Assembly: GCF_001583695.1 (NCBI RefSeq)
Contig: NZ_LOBC01000008.1
Coordinates: 1 to 64,000 of the forward strand
Reading direction: 5' to 3'
From: Bacillus wiedmannii
Lineage (GTDB): Bacteria; Bacillota; Bacilli; Bacillales; Bacillaceae_G
DNA: 64,000 nt
Each line of letters begins with the position of its first letter. Position 1 is the first letter of the stretch. The position numbers and the translations under genes were made by a program. Under the pieces are notes generated by a model. The model had not been told where the DNA came from. It worked only from the letters and a program-made list of their open reading frames with translations, and did not search any database. Shown one piece after another: positions 1-11,124 of this stretch.

Positions 1-141
1 TAGAATGGGAGGGGGATGGAGCTTCTGACGTAGAGGCGCTTTTTGCCTCGTAGGAAGAAGTGAAGCCACCGACCATTCTAGCCGCTGGAGCTGGATATAA
101 TTAAAAGCACAAGCGGCTCGTTCAGAATCCGGGATACTTCA
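1..141 (-). repeat. dispersed gene-end repeat, copy 1
   Basis: Read on the minus strand this stretch begins with a module like ATTCTGAACGAGCCGCTT, then CCAGCTCCAGCGGCTAGAAT, then a GC-richer body carrying GAGGC...GCCTC. The body closely matches 47642-47762 in the opposite window orientation, with only scattered differences over about 100 bases. Shorter relatives lie at 1748-1813 and 42411-42469. No reading frame is evident. The rest of 142-225 is AT-rich and holds nothing recognisable. It may be one of the B. cereus group intergenic repeat families, but I cannot name which. Confidence 0.75.
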
Positions 142-225
142 AACTCTCGACCCAAATATGATTTTTATCTCAAAAAACGAAATTTTTCCCATATATTACT
201 CTCTCTAATATTCCCTTAAAAACAT

Positions 226-256
226 AAAAAACTCGCTTACCACAAAATAAGCGAGT
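226..256 (-). terminator. rho-gene intrinsic terminator
   Basis: The arms ACTCGCTTA and TAAGCGAGT form a 9-bp stem with an 8-nt loop. On the minus strand the stem is followed by a T-run. It lies 15 bases after the rho stop codon. Confidence 0.8.
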
Positions 257-271
257 CCCAATCTTTTCCCT

Positions 272-1543
272 TTACTTAGTTGTTACATATCTTTTTGAGT
301 CTGCAACAATGTTTTGTAAAAATTCTTCATTTGTCTTTGTTTGACGAAGTTTACGTAAGAAACCTTCGACAAAGTCTGGTGTATCACGCATTGTTTTACG
401 AATACCCCATAGCTTGTCTAAATGTTCTTTCGGAATTAATAGATCTTCTTTACGTGTACCAGAACGGCGAATATCAATTGCCGGGAAGATACGACGCTCA
501 GCTAATGAACGATCTAAGTGAAGTTCCATATTTCCAGTTCCTTTAAATTCTTCGTAAATTACATCGTCCATACGAGATCCTGTATCAACAAGCGCTGTTG
601 CTAAAATCGTTAAGCTACCGCCTTCTTCAATATTACGTGCAGCTCCAAAGAAACGCTTCGGTCTATGGAAGGCAGCTGGGTCGATACCACCCGATAATGT
701 TCTACCACTTGGCGGAATAACAAGGTTGTAAGCTCGCGCTAAACGGGTAATACTATCCATTAAAATGATAACATCTTTTTTGTGCTCTACAAGACGCATT
801 GCACGTTCTAACACAAGTTCCGCTACTTTAATATGATTTTCTGGCACTTCATCAAAAGTAGAGCTTACAACATCTCCTTTAACAGAGCGTTCGATGTCTG
901 TTACTTCCTCTGGACGCTCATCAATTAAAAGTACAATTAATTCAGCTTCCGGGTGATTTGTTGTAACACTGTGTGCGATTTCTTTTAATAGACTTGTTTT
1001 ACCAGCCTTTGGAGGCGCGACAATTAAACCACGTTGTCCAAATCCAACTGGTGCGATTAAATCCATGATGCGTGTCGGTAACTTTTTCGGTTCCGTTTCC
1101 AATTTCATTTGGCGATCTGGGTATAATGGTGTTAATGCAGGGAAATGCACACGCTCTTTTGCTGACTCTGGATCATCTCCGTTTACAGCTTCAACTTGTA
1201 ATAATCCAAAATAGCGTTCATTTTCTTTCGGAGGTCGTACTTTACCAGAAACCTTGTCTCCATTACGTAAATCGAAACGACGAATTTGCGAAGCTGAGAT
1301 ATAAATATCTTCTGAGCTTGGAGAATAGTTGATAGGACGTAGGAATCCAAATCCTTCTGATTGAATAATTTCTAATACGCCTTCCATGAAGAAGAAACCT
1401 TCTTTTTCTGCTCGAGCTTTTAGGATAGCGAAGATTAACTCTTTTTTCGTTAATTTGCTATAATACGAAATCTTAAATTCTTTCGCAAGCTCGTATAACT
1501 CTTTTAATTTCATGTTTTCTAATGCTGCAATTGACAAATTCAT
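272..1543 (-). CDS. rho: transcription termination factor Rho
   Basis: RNA-dependent hexameric ATPase/translocase that releases nascent transcripts. The 423 residues show the full family layout: an N-terminal helical Rho_N region (about 5-50), a cold-shock-like primary RNA-binding domain (about 52-118, including EGFGFLR), and a RecA-type motor with Walker [10 protein letters not shown] near residue 180, followed by the Walker B stretch [14 protein letters not shown] and the Q-loop/R-loop region [20 protein letters not shown]. Length is normal for Bacillus Rho. It is monocistronic here, with its own terminator and a 150-bp leader (1544-1690) in which I see no clear structure. Gene order rho-glpX-murAB is conserved in Bacillus. 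Confidence 0.97.
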   Translation of the reverse strand: MNLSIAALENMKLKELYELAKEFKISYYSKLTKKELIFAILKARAEKEGFFFMEGVLEIIQSEGFGFLRPINYSPSSEDIYISASQIRRFDLRNGDKVSGKVRPPKENERYFGLLQVEAVNGDDPESAKERVHFPALTPLYPDRQMKLETEPKKLPTRIMDLIAPVGFGQRGLIVAPPKAGKTSLLKEIAHSVTTNHPEAELIVLLIDERPEEVTDIERSVKGDVVSSTFDEVPENHIKVAELVLERAMRLVEHKKDVIILMDSITRLARAYNLVIPPSGRTLSGGIDPAAFHRPKRFFGAARNIEEGGSLTILATALVDTGSRMDDVIYEEFKGTGNMELHLDRSLAERRIFPAIDIRRSGTRKEDLLIPKEHLDKLWGIRKTMRDTPDFVEGFLRKLRQTKTNEEFLQNIVADSKRYVTTK

Positions 1544-1707
1544 TCAGACACCACACTTTAACGTTATTCTCTTTTCACATGGGTAAAGGGAAAAAATACG
1601 GAAGGCAAATAATTAATAATGAAAGGCAATAAGTTCAAGTAGGGTAATATTCACTATTGTAACCCTTTTATCTAGTTTTAATCAATACGTTGAAACACAA
1701 ATACAAG

Positions 1708-1737
1708 AAGCGAAGACAAGAAAATTTGTCTTCGCTT
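1708..1737. terminator. hairpin downstream of glpX
   Basis: The arms AAGCGAAGACAA and TTGTCTTCGCTT form a perfect 12-bp stem with a 6-nt loop. The better T-run (TTTTATTT) is on the plus strand, although the only gene it could end is glpX on the minus strand. It may also mark the start of the rho transcription unit. Confidence 0.55.
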
Positions 1738-1747
1738 TTATTTAACC

Positions 1748-1813
1748 TAGTTCCAGTAGCTAGAATGGTCAGGAGCTACAATGCCCTGCGATTCTGAACG
1801 AGCTGCTTACGCT
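1748..1813 (+). repeat. dispersed gene-end repeat, short copy 2
   Basis: Contains AGCTAGAATGGTC, then GATTCTGAACGAGCTGC and CGCTTTT, ending directly at the glpX stop codon. It shares both edge modules with the copies at 1-141, 42411-42469 and 47469-47762, but its central body is short and different. Confidence 0.65.
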
Positions 1814-1815
1814 TT

Positions 1816-2781
1816 TTACTTAATAACCAAGTTTGGTTTTTTATTCAAGCTATGACGTCCGTCTACGAAGCGTACTGTGCCTGATTTTGCACGCATAACA
1901 AGGGATTGTGTTGTTCCTACGCTACCTTTAAATTGAACGCCGCGTAATAGTTCTCCGTCTGTTACGCCTGTTGCCGCAAAGATTGCATCGTCACCTTTTA
2001 CTAAGTCTTCCATACGAAGAATACGATTTATATCTTCAATACCCATTTTTTTACAACGAGCTAATTCAGCTTCATTTTGAGGCAGAAGCTTTCCGTGGAT
2101 TTCTCCACCTAAACATTTTAATGCAACTGCTGCTAATACACCCTCAGGTGCTCCACCAGAGCCGAATAAAATATCTACACCTGTGCGATCAAATGCGGTG
2201 TTAATTGCTCCAGCCACATCTCCATCGTTAATTAATTTAATACGAGCACCAGCTTTACGAATTTCTTCGATAATCGCTTGATGACGTGGACGGTTTAAAA
2301 CTGTCGCTACAACATCTTCAATATCTTTATTTTTCGCTTTCGCAACCGCACGTAAGTTATCGATAATAGGCGCATCAATATCGACCGCCCCAACCGCTTC
2401 TGGGCCAACCGCGATTTTATCCATGTACATGTCAGGAGCATGTAACAAATTACCATGATCTGCAATTGCAATAACAGCAAGAGCATTCCATCCACCAGCT
2501 GCTACGATGTTTGTCCCTTCTAAAGGATCAACCGCAACGTCTACACGTGGTCCATATCCTGTACCTAATTTCTCTCCGATATACAGCATTGGTGCTTCGT
2601 CCATCTCGCCTTCACCAATTACAACTGTACCTTTCATCGGGATTGTATCAAATACATCACGCATAGCTGATGTTGCTGCACCGTCTGCCTCATCCTTTTT
2701 CCCGCGCCCCATCCAACGCGCTGATGATAATGCTGCAGCCTCTGTTACACGTACTAACTCCATAGATAAACTTCTTTCCAC
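1816..2781 (-). CDS. glpX: class II fructose-1,6-bisphosphatase (GlpX)
   Basis: Hydrolyses fructose-1,6-bisphosphate to fructose-6-phosphate in gluconeogenesis; metal-dependent and cytosolic. Support comes from 321 residues of family-typical length, the N-terminus [18 protein letters not shown] shared with Bacillus GlpX, the metal/substrate motif VDPLEGTN, the acidic [11 protein letters not shown] motif and the glycine-rich [13 protein letters not shown] loop. It lies 116 bases downstream of murAB, separated by a strong hairpin, and upstream of rho as in B. subtilis. The AGGAGAGGG ribosome-binding site just upstream supports the first ATG. Confidence 0.95.
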   Translation of the reverse strand: MERSLSMELVRVTEAAALSSARWMGRGKKDEADGAATSAMRDVFDTIPMKGTVVIGEGEMDEAPMLYIGEKLGTGYGPRVDVAVDPLEGTNIVAAGGWNALAVIAIADHGNLLHAPDMYMDKIAVGPEAVGAVDIDAPIIDNLRAVAKAKNKDIEDVVATVLNRPRHQAIIEEIRKAGARIKLINDGDVAGAINTAFDRTGVDILFGSGGAPEGVLAAVALKCLGGEIHGKLLPQNEAELARCKKMGIEDINRILRMEDLVKGDDAIFAATGVTDGELLRGVQFKGSVGTTQSLVMRAKSGTVRFVDGRHSLNKKPNLVIK

Positions 2782-2848
2782 GATAATCCCTCTCCTTTAA
2801 GTCTTTATATTTCTGCCGTATTTTGTGAACCGTGTTTCTCTACAAAGT

Positions 2849-2894
2849 ATACTTCCGCAAGTAGTGATGCTTCGCTTCCCCCTTGCGGAAGTAT
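2849..2894 (-). terminator. murAB-glpX intergenic hairpin
   Basis: A perfect 13-bp stem (ATACTTCCGCAAG / CTTGCGGAAGTAT) encloses a 20-nt loop immediately after the murAB stop codon. It has no T-run on the minus strand, so it could be a leaky terminator, an mRNA-stabilising hairpin or a small repeat remnant. Confidence 0.5.
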
Positions 2895-2897
2895 CAC

Positions 2898-4187
2898 TTA
2901 TGCGTTCTTCATCTCTTCAATTTCTTGACTTGTCATTTGTTCTCGCCAAATGTTTGCGCCAAGACCTTTAAGCTTGTCTACTATATTTTCATAACCTCGA
3001 TCAATATGCTCAAGTCCGGTTACTTCTGTAATTCCATCCGCCATTAACCCTGCAATAACAAGGGCCGCTCCAGCTCGCAAATCACTCGCTTTCACTTTTG
3101 CACCTTGTAATAAAACAGGACCAGTTACAATTGCCGAACGACCTTCCACTTTAATTTGTGCATTCATACGACGTAATTCATCAATGTGTTTAAAGCGTGC
3201 GCCGTAAATCGTATCCGTTACAACACCCGTTCCGTGCGCCTTTGTTAAAAGCGTTGTAAATGGTTGTTGTAAATCTGTTGGGAATCCTGGATATACAAGC
3301 GTTTTTATATCAACTACTTTTAACCTTCTATTACCGTTCACTGTAATTTGGTCATCGTTCGTTTCAACTTGGACACCAGCTTCTCTTAACTTCGCTGTAA
3401 CTGACTCTAAATGCTGAGGAATCACATTATCAACCGTTATTTCTCCTCCTGATGCAGCTCCTAAAATCATATACGTACCCGCTTCAATACGATCCGGAAT
3501 GATCGTATGGTGACAACCGTGCAGTGAATCCACACCATCAATTCGGATTACATCTGTGCCCGCACCTTTAATGCGTGCACCCATGCTTGTTAACAATGTA
3601 GCTACATCAATAATCTCTGGTTCTTTCGCTGCGTTTTCAATAACAGTTCTACCTTTCGCTCGCACAGCTGCTAGCATAATATTAATTGTAGCTCCTACAC
3701 TAACAACATCTAAATAAATACGTGCCCCGCGCAATTCATCTGCTCTTAAATAAATCGCACCCTGTTCATTCGTAACATGTGCACCTAACGCTTCAAATCC
3801 TTTAATATGCTGATCAATAGGCCTCGGTCCTAAATGACATCCACCTGGAAGCCCAATAACAGCTTTTTTAAAACGGCCAAGCATCGCACCCATTAAATAA
3901 TAAGAAGCACGCAATTTTTTCACTTTTCCATTCGGTAAAGGCATTGCAACCATGTTAGAAGGATCGACTATCATCTCTTCCTCCTGTCCATAAGCTACTC
4001 TTCCTCCAATTTCCTCTAGCAAGTCTCCTAACATTTTCACGTCCGAAATATTAGGGACACCACCAATAGTTACTGGAGTATCTGCTAAAATTGTCGCTGG
4101 AATTAGTGCAACGGCGCTGTTCTTTGCACCACTCACTCGAATTGTTCCATTTAAAGCTCTTCCGCCTTCAATTAGCAATTTTTCCAT
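2898..4187 (-). CDS. murAB: UDP-N-acetylglucosamine 1-carboxyvinyltransferase (second MurA paralogue)
   Basis: Transfers enolpyruvate from PEP to UDP-GlcNAc, the first committed step of peptidoglycan precursor synthesis; cytosolic. The 429 residues form the two-domain EPSP-synthase fold. The active-site cysteine is visible in [12 protein letters not shown] (about residue 116, the fosfomycin target). Early residues [24 protein letters not shown] match the family. Its position beside fbaA and glpX identifies it as the murAB (murZ) paralogue rather than murAA, which sits near the atp operon in Bacillus. In B. subtilis a transaldolase gene lies between fbaA and this gene; here that slot (4188-4519) is non-coding. 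Confidence 0.94.
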   Translation of the reverse strand: MEKLLIEGGRALNGTIRVSGAKNSAVALIPATILADTPVTIGGVPNISDVKMLGDLLEEIGGRVAYGQEEEMIVDPSNMVAMPLPNGKVKKLRASYYLMGAMLGRFKKAVIGLPGGCHLGPRPIDQHIKGFEALGAHVTNEQGAIYLRADELRGARIYLDVVSVGATINIMLAAVRAKGRTVIENAAKEPEIIDVATLLTSMGARIKGAGTDVIRIDGVDSLHGCHHTIIPDRIEAGTYMILGAASGGEITVDNVIPQHLESVTAKLREAGVQVETNDDQITVNGNRRLKVVDIKTLVYPGFPTDLQQPFTTLLTKAHGTGVVTDTIYGARFKHIDELRRMNAQIKVEGRSAIVTGPVLLQGAKVKASDLRAGAALVIAGLMADGITEVTGLEHIDRGYENIVDKLKGLGANIWREQMTSQEIEEMKNA

Positions 4188-4519
4188 ATTGAGCTCCCTT
4201 CTTGTGAATGTATTTACTTTCTATATCTTTATAGAAAGCTCCCCTTAAGAATCTCAATCACTCTTTCCACCCTAACATTCAATAAATAGGAAACCATTAT
4301 CTTCATTTCTCCCGTAGTACGAATAGATAAAGATGAACTATTCATCGAATTTACTTTATCAATTTAGATACATTATCACATTTATTAATAGGACTATGCA
4401 CATTATTTTCTATTTCAAAAACAAAATGATAAAAATCTTTAGACTTGTTCACGCTTTCATTATACAACGAAAGGAAACCGTCTAAAAGACTAGACGGTTT
4501 CCAAAACGGAATTTTATTC
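4188..4519. other. 332-bp fbaA-murAB intergenic region without a gene
   Basis: AT-rich. It contains the fbaA terminator (4473-4502) and a short palindromic TTTCTATA...TATAGAAA near 4219-4238. Small frames here lack a ribosome-binding site and any recognisable product. In B. subtilis this position holds the transaldolase gene ywjH, of which I see no remnant. Confidence 0.6.
4473..4502 (-). terminator. fbaA terminator
   Basis: A 12-bp stem GGAAACCGTCTA / TAGACGGTTTCC with a 6-nt loop lies 17 bases after the fbaA stop. On the minus strand it is followed by a short T-rich tract. Confidence 0.75.
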
Positions 4520-5377
4520 TTACGCTTTACCGTTAGAACCGAATTCACGCATTTTACCAGCAACAGTTGCTTTAATAGCGTCGCGGCCAGGTCCAATATA
4601 TTTACGAGGATCGTAAACTTCTTGGTCTTTGCTTAATGCTTCACGAACAGCTTTTGTAAACTCAATTTGGTTCTCAGTGTTTACGTTAATTTTTGAAGTA
4701 CCTAAAGAAATAGCTTTTACGATATCAGCAGTTGGGATACCAGTACCACCGTGTAATACTAAAGGTACGCCAGTGAAGTCACGAACTTGTTCCATTTCAG
4801 CGAATCCTAAGTTAGGCTCACCTTTGTAAGGACCGTGTACAGAACCTAAAGCTGGAGCTAGGCAATCGATACCTGTTGCTTCAACAAGGTGCTTACACTC
4901 TGCTGGATCAGCGTAAATTACGCCTTCAGCGATGATGTCGTCTTCTTGTCCGCCAACTGTTCCAAGCTCAGCTTCAACAGATACGTTACGAGCGTGTGCG
5001 TATTCTACTACTTTTTTAGTAGTTTCAACGTTTTCTTCGAATGGGTGGTGAGAAGCGTCGATCATTACAGATGTGAAACCTGCATCGATTGCTTCTTTAC
5101 ATTTTTCGAAGCTTGAACCATGGTCAAGGTGAATCGCTACAGGAACAGTGATGTTCATTTCTTCGATTAAAGCTTTAACCATAGCTACAACTGTTTTGAA
5201 ACCAGTCATATGACGAGCTGCACCCTCAGATACACCTAGGATTACAGGAGACTTTTCTTCTTCCGCAGCAGCTAAGATAGCTTGAGTCCACTCTAAGTTG
5301 TTCATGTTGAATTGACCAACTGCGTATTTTCCTTCTAGTGCTGTGTTTAGCATTTCTTTCATAGAAACTAAAGGCAT
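4520..5377 (-). CDS. fbaA: class II fructose-bisphosphate aldolase
   Basis: Zinc-dependent aldolase that splits fructose-1,6-bisphosphate into dihydroxyacetone phosphate and glyceraldehyde-3-phosphate. The 285 residues show the class II barrel motifs: zinc ligands in HLDHGSS, the ASHHPFEEN segment, [21 protein letters not shown] and the LVLHGGTG phosphate/zinc loop, then NVNTENQ. The first ATG is preceded by AGGAGGATT. It is divided from spo0F by a 210-bp gap. Expressed here beside glpX, it links glycolysis and gluconeogenesis in one cluster. Confidence 0.97.
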   Translation of the reverse strand: MPLVSMKEMLNTALEGKYAVGQFNMNNLEWTQAILAAAEEEKSPVILGVSEGAARHMTGFKTVVAMVKALIEEMNITVPVAIHLDHGSSFEKCKEAIDAGFTSVMIDASHHPFEENVETTKKVVEYAHARNVSVEAELGTVGGQEDDIIAEGVIYADPAECKHLVEATGIDCLAPALGSVHGPYKGEPNLGFAEMEQVRDFTGVPLVLHGGTGIPTADIVKAISLGTSKINVNTENQIEFTKAVREALSKDQEVYDPRKYIGPGRDAIKATVAGKMREFGSNGKA

Positions 5378-5588
5378 GGTGAATCCTCCTAAAAAACGTT
5401 TTTTGTATCCGATAAGTTCTTATCGCTGGTAGTATGACCAGAATAAGGTAAAATATGTATATTTACATACCGGACTTTTTTCTACACTCAATAGGATAAC
5501 AACTTGTACTCAAAAACTCAACCGTATTCACCTGCTCAATAGTCCATGTAAACGCTTTTTTCCATATTTTTTATAAAAAATTCATTTT

Positions 5589-5966
5589 TTACGCCTCTAC
5601 AGCAAGCTGTTCTCTCACCGCTTGACGAATCTCATCAATATCAAACGGTTTAGCAAAGTGCATTAAAGCTCCTAAATCTTTCGCTTCTTGGATCATATCA
5701 AGCTCTCCATAAGCAGTCATTAAAATTACTTTAATACTCTCATCAATTTCCTTTACATGTTTTAAAATCTCTATACCATCCATACCTGGAATTTTCATAT
5801 CTAACACTACTAAATCTGGATTATCTTTTTTCACGATATCTAAAGCTTGAAATCCATTCGCTGCTTGGAATGTCTGATAACCTTCTTTTTGGAACACTTC
5901 ATGTAATAACACACGAATGCCATATTGATCATCAACGATTAAAATTTTACCTTCCATAACTCCCAA
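5589..5966 (-). CDS. spo0F: sporulation phosphorelay response regulator Spo0F
   Basis: Single-domain receiver that takes phosphate from sporulation histidine kinases and passes it through Spo0B to Spo0A. The 125 residues form only a CheY-like domain. The acidic pair is in ILIVDDQYG, the phosphoacceptor Asp in [14 protein letters not shown], the conserved Thr in [10 protein letters not shown] and the Lys in HFAKPFD. There is no output domain, as expected for Spo0F. The synteny DUF2529-spo0F-fbaA is the same as in B. subtilis. The ATG at 5957 ([10 protein letters not shown]) is an alternative start three codons in. A candidate sigma-H promoter lies upstream at 6047-6071. Confidence 0.96.
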   Translation of the reverse strand: MGVMEGKILIVDDQYGIRVLLHEVFQKEGYQTFQAANGFQALDIVKKDNPDLVVLDMKIPGMDGIEILKHVKEIDESIKVILMTAYGELDMIQEAKDLGALMHFAKPFDIDEIRQAVREQLAVEA

Positions 5967-6046
5967 CCTTTCTGTATAAATACAAGATTTAAAGCTTCTT
6001 ATATCTTAACGATTAATTTTCGCTATTCTTTGGCAAATCCCTTCCT

Positions 6047-6071
6047 ATTCTTTCTTATTTTACCGTTTCCT
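6047..6071 (-). promoter_or_regulatory. candidate sigma-H promoter of spo0F
   Basis: On the minus strand AGGAAAC is separated by 11 bases from AAAGAAT, which fits the sigma-H pattern RnAGGAwWW-N11/12-RnnGAAT except for one position. It is about 80 bases upstream of the spo0F start. B. subtilis spo0F is known to have a sigma-H promoter. Confidence 0.5.
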
Positions 6072-6159
6072 ATTTTGTTATGCTACCCTTCGATTTCACC
6101 TTTCTAAAAAAATAAACTATAATGAAAGCCGGTAAACACGTACGAAAGGGAGTAACATT

Positions 6160-6684
6160 ATGTTAAAAATTTTTTCAACTCAATTAAGTGGTTATTTCTC
6201 CAGAGTTTCTCAAAAAGAAGAAATGAATATAGAAGATAGCGCCCGTCTACTTGCTCAAGCATTAGTTGGCGACGGTTTCATTTATTTACATGGTACAAAT
6301 GAAATGGAGGGCGTTGTTGCTGAAGCATTATTCGGTGCTGAGCCAATGAAGCAAGCAAAACGATTATTTGAAAATGGTAAAGAAGTAGAAGTAACTTCTG
6401 CAGACCGCGTACTTCTTATTAGCCGTTTTTCAACAGATGAAGAAGTTGTAGCAATGGCAAAAAAACTTCAAGCTGATGGACACTCTATTGTCGGCATCTC
6501 TACTATTCAAGAAGGTACTGAATCACTAGAACAATATACAGATGTACATATTGATACTAAGCTGTTAAAAGGCCTTATTCCAGACGATGAAGGCAATCGC
6601 TACGGATTCCCAAGTTTAATGATAGCTTTATTTGCATATCATGGAATCAAATTTACAATCGATGAAATGTTAAATGAATATTAA
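6160..6684 (+). CDS. DUF2529 (YwjG-like) protein
   Basis: Function unknown. The 174-residue soluble protein resembles a degenerate SIS (sugar-isomerase) fold: a helical N-terminus, then alternating strands with GDGFIYLHGTNEM, VLLISRFSTDEEVVAMAKKLQADGHSIVGIST and a C-terminal RYGFPSLMIALFAYHGIKFTIDEML. This is the family encoded between pyrG and spo0F in Bacillus. The start follows GAAAGGGAG. It is transcribed divergently from spo0F and convergently with pyrG, sharing a bidirectional terminator. Confidence 0.85.
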   Translation: MLKIFSTQLSGYFSRVSQKEEMNIEDSARLLAQALVGDGFIYLHGTNEMEGVVAEALFGAEPMKQAKRLFENGKEVEVTSADRVLLISRFSTDEEVVAMAKKLQADGHSIVGISTIQEGTESLEQYTDVHIDTKLLKGLIPDDEGNRYGFPSLMIALFAYHGIKFTIDEMLNEY

Positions 6685-6717
6685 AAAAAGCGCCCTATTT
6701 CAGGCGCTTTTTTTTTA
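6683..6717. terminator. bidirectional terminator between the DUF2529 gene and pyrG
   Basis: The stem AAAGCGCC / GGCGCTTT is flanked by an A-run on the left and a long T-run on the right, so it works for both converging genes. Confidence 0.85.
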
Positions 6718-8358
<1,641 letters not shown>

Positions 8359-8446
8359 TCACCGTTGCAAAGCGCAACGTATGTAGATAACACTGTATCC
8401 ATCTTATTGTTAGACTCTTTTTATTTTCTAAACAAAAAACAAAAAA

Positions 8447-8495
8447 GAAAATTGCTCCCCTCATCACATAAAGTAATAAGTAGGGAGCAATTTTC
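8447..8495 (-). terminator. pyrG leader attenuator
   Basis: On the minus strand GAAAATTGCTCCC and GGGAGCAATTTTC form a 13-bp stem followed by TTTTTT (8441-8446), placed between the pyrG promoter and the pyrG start. The 5' arm holds GCTCCC, which could pair with extra G residues added at the 5' end of the transcript. This is the mechanism known for B. subtilis pyrG. Confidence 0.85.
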
Positions 8496-8537
8496 TTTTA
8501 TATTTACACTTTAAAAGTATTATCGTCCTTTTTTAAA

Positions 8538-8579
8538 GAGCCCAAAAATGATTCTACATGGACGATAATGAAAAGTCAA
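8538..8579 (-). promoter_or_regulatory. pyrG sigma-A promoter with GGGCTC start
   Basis: On the minus strand TTGACT (8574-8579), a 17-bp spacer and TAGAAT (8551-8556) form a near-consensus promoter. GGGCTC begins 7 bases later at 8543. A GGGCUC 5' end is the reiterative-transcription signal of the B. subtilis pyrG leader. The promoter sits directly after the rpoE stop codon. Confidence 0.85.
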
Positions 8580-8582
8580 GAA

Positions 8583-9113
8583 CTACAGTTCTTCCTCTTC
8601 TTCTTCTTCAGCTTCAGCTTCATCGTACTCAAGTTCTTCTTCGGCGAAGTCATCTTCATCATCTTCATCTAAATCATCAAGATCATCGTCATCTCCGTCT
8701 TCTTCTTCAAGAACCTTGTCCAAATCTTCTACCTCTTCTTCACTTGCTTCTGCATCGTCGAAGTCTTCATCTTCTTCGATGTAGTCGTCAAAACCGTCCT
8801 CTTCAACTTTACGTTTCTTCTTCGGTTTTGGCTGAGGTAAGATTTCTTCATCAATTTGCTCATATGGGTACCAGCTACGTAGTCCCCAACGATTTTCTCC
8901 TAAATTAATGAAACGTCCATCGATGTTTAAATCTGTATAAAATTGTGCGAGTTTCGCATTAACTTGCTCTTGAGATAGTCCCAGCACTTGAGCGATTTCT
9001 CGAACCAACTCGTTGAATGTCGTTGCTTGTCTTTTATCCCCTAAAACGCTATGTACAACTTCAATCATTGAACATTCTTTTAGCTCTTCTGGTGAATATT
9101 GCTTAAAATTCAC
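8583..9113 (-). CDS. rpoE: RNA polymerase delta subunit
   Basis: Non-essential RNA polymerase subunit of Gram-positives that increases recycling and initiation specificity. The 176 residues have a folded N-terminal winged-helix HARE-HTH domain (about 1-90, including [19 protein letters not shown] and [12 protein letters not shown]) and a disordered, extremely acidic Asp/Glu tail (about 110-176) preceded by a basic PKPKKKRKV patch. This two-part design is diagnostic. Position next to pyrG is conserved. The GGAAG ribosome-binding site is 7-8 bases upstream. Confidence 0.95.
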   Translation of the reverse strand: MNFKQYSPEELKECSMIEVVHSVLGDKRQATTFNELVREIAQVLGLSQEQVNAKLAQFYTDLNIDGRFINLGENRWGLRSWYPYEQIDEEILPQPKPKKKRKVEEDGFDDYIEEDEDFDDAEASEEEVEDLDKVLEEEDGDDDDLDDLDEDDEDDFAEEELEYDEAEAEEEEEEEL

Positions 9114-9267
9114 TTATGCGGCACTTCCTTTCTTCAAATATAACCTTATATATAACGGTCTGCTTAAAAAAATCCATACTATTCATTATAAACAAAAGTC
9201 GCACAAATATGCTACAAAAAAAACGGGAAACTTTAATATGATAATAAAATTATAATTTGTCTATTCC

Positions 9268-9897
9268 TTATTTCGGAAACATATGCGCTCCTTGCAGTAC
9301 ATACCTAATTTGCATTTCTGTATATTCTTCAAGCGTATACAGTTTTTGCAGGGCCCAACGTCTAAATCCCCACATTTGTCCTTGTATGAAAATGTTATGT
9401 GCAAGAAGCTGTATCTCTTTTTTATTTAATGTAAATGTCCCATTTTCTGTACACTGCTCTAAAATATTCTCAAACATCCCGACCATTTGAAACTCTTTTT
9501 CTAATACATATGGGAGTGATTCTTTCGGTAAAAAACGTACCTCTTGATACATAATTAATACTTCTTCTTGCAATTCATCCATCACTTTAAAATAATTCGT
9601 TATCGCTATCTTTAAGCTTTCTATACTTCCCTTCTCTGTACACACTACTTCCTCTAATCTTTCTTTTACATGTTCATAAATACTATCACAAACTAAATAT
9701 AAAACATCATCTTTTGTACGAATGTACTCATAAAGTGTTCCAATACTAAACCCAGCCGCCTTCGCAATCTCTCTCGTTGTTGTACGTGGGAACCCTTTTT
9801 GCTTAAACAATTGCACCGCACCTTTAATCATTTGTTCACGTCTTAACGCAACTAATTTTTCATCTTTCACGGACGCATGTACATTGTGTTTAACCAT
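9268..9897 (-). CDS. TetR-family regulator of the beta-oxidation operon
   Basis: About 209 residues: an N-terminal TetR DNA-binding domain (residues about 15-62, AVQLFKQKGFPRTTTREIAKAAGFSIGTLYEYIRTKDDVLY) and a helical ligand-binding region. A GTG at 9906 is also possible, but the ATG at 9897 has better spacing from GGGAGAGGTG. It is the last gene of an operon for acyl-CoA degradation, so a FadR-like, acyl-CoA-released repressor is a reasonable inference. Two related inverted repeats, at 16738-16751 and 14445-14464, are candidate operators. Confidence 0.88.
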   Translation of the reverse strand: MVKHNVHASVKDEKLVALRREQMIKGAVQLFKQKGFPRTTTREIAKAAGFSIGTLYEYIRTKDDVLYLVCDSIYEHVKERLEEVVCTEKGSIESLKIAITNYFKVMDELQEEVLIMYQEVRFLPKESLPYVLEKEFQMVGMFENILEQCTENGTFTLNKKEIQLLAHNIFIQGQMWGFRRWALQKLYTLEEYTEMQIRYVLQGAHMFPK

Positions 9898-9963
9898 CCC
9901 CTTCACCTCTCCCTATTATTTTTTGGAAGGAAAAAGCGTAGGAAAATACCTACGCCTTTGATC

Positions 9964-11103
9964 CTACTTCGTTAACATACGAGAAATTACAAGCCTTTGA
10001 ATCTCTTGTGTTCCCTCATATATTTGTGTAATCTTTGCATCGCGCATATAACGCTCTACTGGATAATCTTTCGTATAACCGTAACCACCAAATACTTGTA
10101 CCGCTTCAGTCGTCACCTTCATCGCTGTATCCCCTGCAAATACTTTTGACATCGCTGACTCTTTCCCATATGGAAGCCCTTCCGATTCAAGCCAAGCCGC
10201 TTGGTATGTTAGAAGACGTGCCGCCTCCACATCCGTTGCCATATCTGCAAGTTTAAAGCCAATTCCTTGCTGCGCCGCAATTGGTTTCCCAAACTGATGA
10301 CGCTCTCTTGCATATTCTACAGAAGCATCTAAAGCCCCTTGCGCAATACCGACTGCTTGCGCAGCAATACCATTACGGCCGCCATCTAATGTTTGCATCG
10401 CAACTTTAAATCCTTGGCCCTCTTCCCCGAGTAGGTTCTCTACAGGAATACGACAATCTTCGAACATAATTTCAGTTGTTGGTGAAGAGCGAATCCCTAA
10501 CTTGCTTTCCTTCTTCCCAACTGAAAATCCTGGTGTATCACTTTCCACAATAAACGCGCTCGTACCACGCTGCTTCGATTCAGGATCAGTTAACGCAAAA
10601 ACAACATAAATATCAGCAATACCGCCATTTGTAATAAAGATTTTCGATCCATTTAAAATGTAATGGTCTCCATCTCGTTTCGCAGTTGTCCTCATTCCGC
10701 CAGCATCTGAACCAGAACTTGGTTCCGTTAAACCGTATGCGCCAATTTTCGTTCCTTCTGCCATCGGTCGTAAAAACTTTTGCTTTTGTTCTTCCGTTCC
10801 AAATTTAAAAATTGGCCAACCAGCAAGTGAAGTGTGTGCAGACAGCGTTACACCTGTTGAAGCACAAACACGAGATAATTCTTCGATAGCAATTACATAC
10901 GCTAAGTAATCGCTTCCAATTCCACCGTATTCTTCAGGCCACGGAATGCCGGTTAAACCAAGCTCTGCCATTTTATCAAATAGTGCACGATCAAATCTCT
11001 CTTCTTCATCACGCTCAGCTGCCGTCGGTGCTACTTCCTTCTTAGCAAAATCCCGAACCATTTTTCTTATCATTTCATGTTCTTCTGATAGTTTAAAATG
11101 CAT
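9964..11103 (-). CDS. acyl-CoA dehydrogenase (downstream copy)
   Basis: FAD flavoenzyme that introduces the alpha,beta double bond into acyl-CoA and passes electrons to ETF. The 379 residues have the N-terminal helical domain, the FAD-binding middle ([30 protein letters not shown]) and the C-terminal helical domain with [23 protein letters not shown] and the catalytic Glu in YEGTQEIQ (about residue 363). It is closely related to the next upstream gene, which suggests a duplication with divergence in chain-length or branched-chain specificity. The spacing between the two genes is 21 bases. Confidence 0.93.
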   Translation of the reverse strand: MHFKLSEEHEMIRKMVRDFAKKEVAPTAAERDEEERFDRALFDKMAELGLTGIPWPEEYGGIGSDYLAYVIAIEELSRVCASTGVTLSAHTSLAGWPIFKFGTEEQKQKFLRPMAEGTKIGAYGLTEPSSGSDAGGMRTTAKRDGDHYILNGSKIFITNGGIADIYVVFALTDPESKQRGTSAFIVESDTPGFSVGKKESKLGIRSSPTTEIMFEDCRIPVENLLGEEGQGFKVAMQTLDGGRNGIAAQAVGIAQGALDASVEYARERHQFGKPIAAQQGIGFKLADMATDVEAARLLTYQAAWLESEGLPYGKESAMSKVFAGDTAMKVTTEAVQVFGGYGYTKDYPVERYMRDAKITQIYEGTQEIQRLVISRMLTK

Positions 11104-11124
11104 TCCCGTCTCCCCCTTGTCCTT

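Noticed and set aside
4351-4596. 81-codon minus-strand frame overlapping the fbaA 3' end
   Set aside because: Runs through the fbaA terminator and has no ribosome-binding site.
5551-5566. cre-like TGTAAACGCTTTT between fbaA and spo0F
   Set aside because: Lacks the closing CA of the consensus and its placement downstream of spo0F does not suit catabolite control of a visible promoter.
8558-8908. 116-codon plus-strand frame opposite rpoE, rich in Leu/His/Arg
   Set aside because: It is the antisense of the repetitive Asp/Glu codons of the delta-subunit tail; composition explains the open frame.
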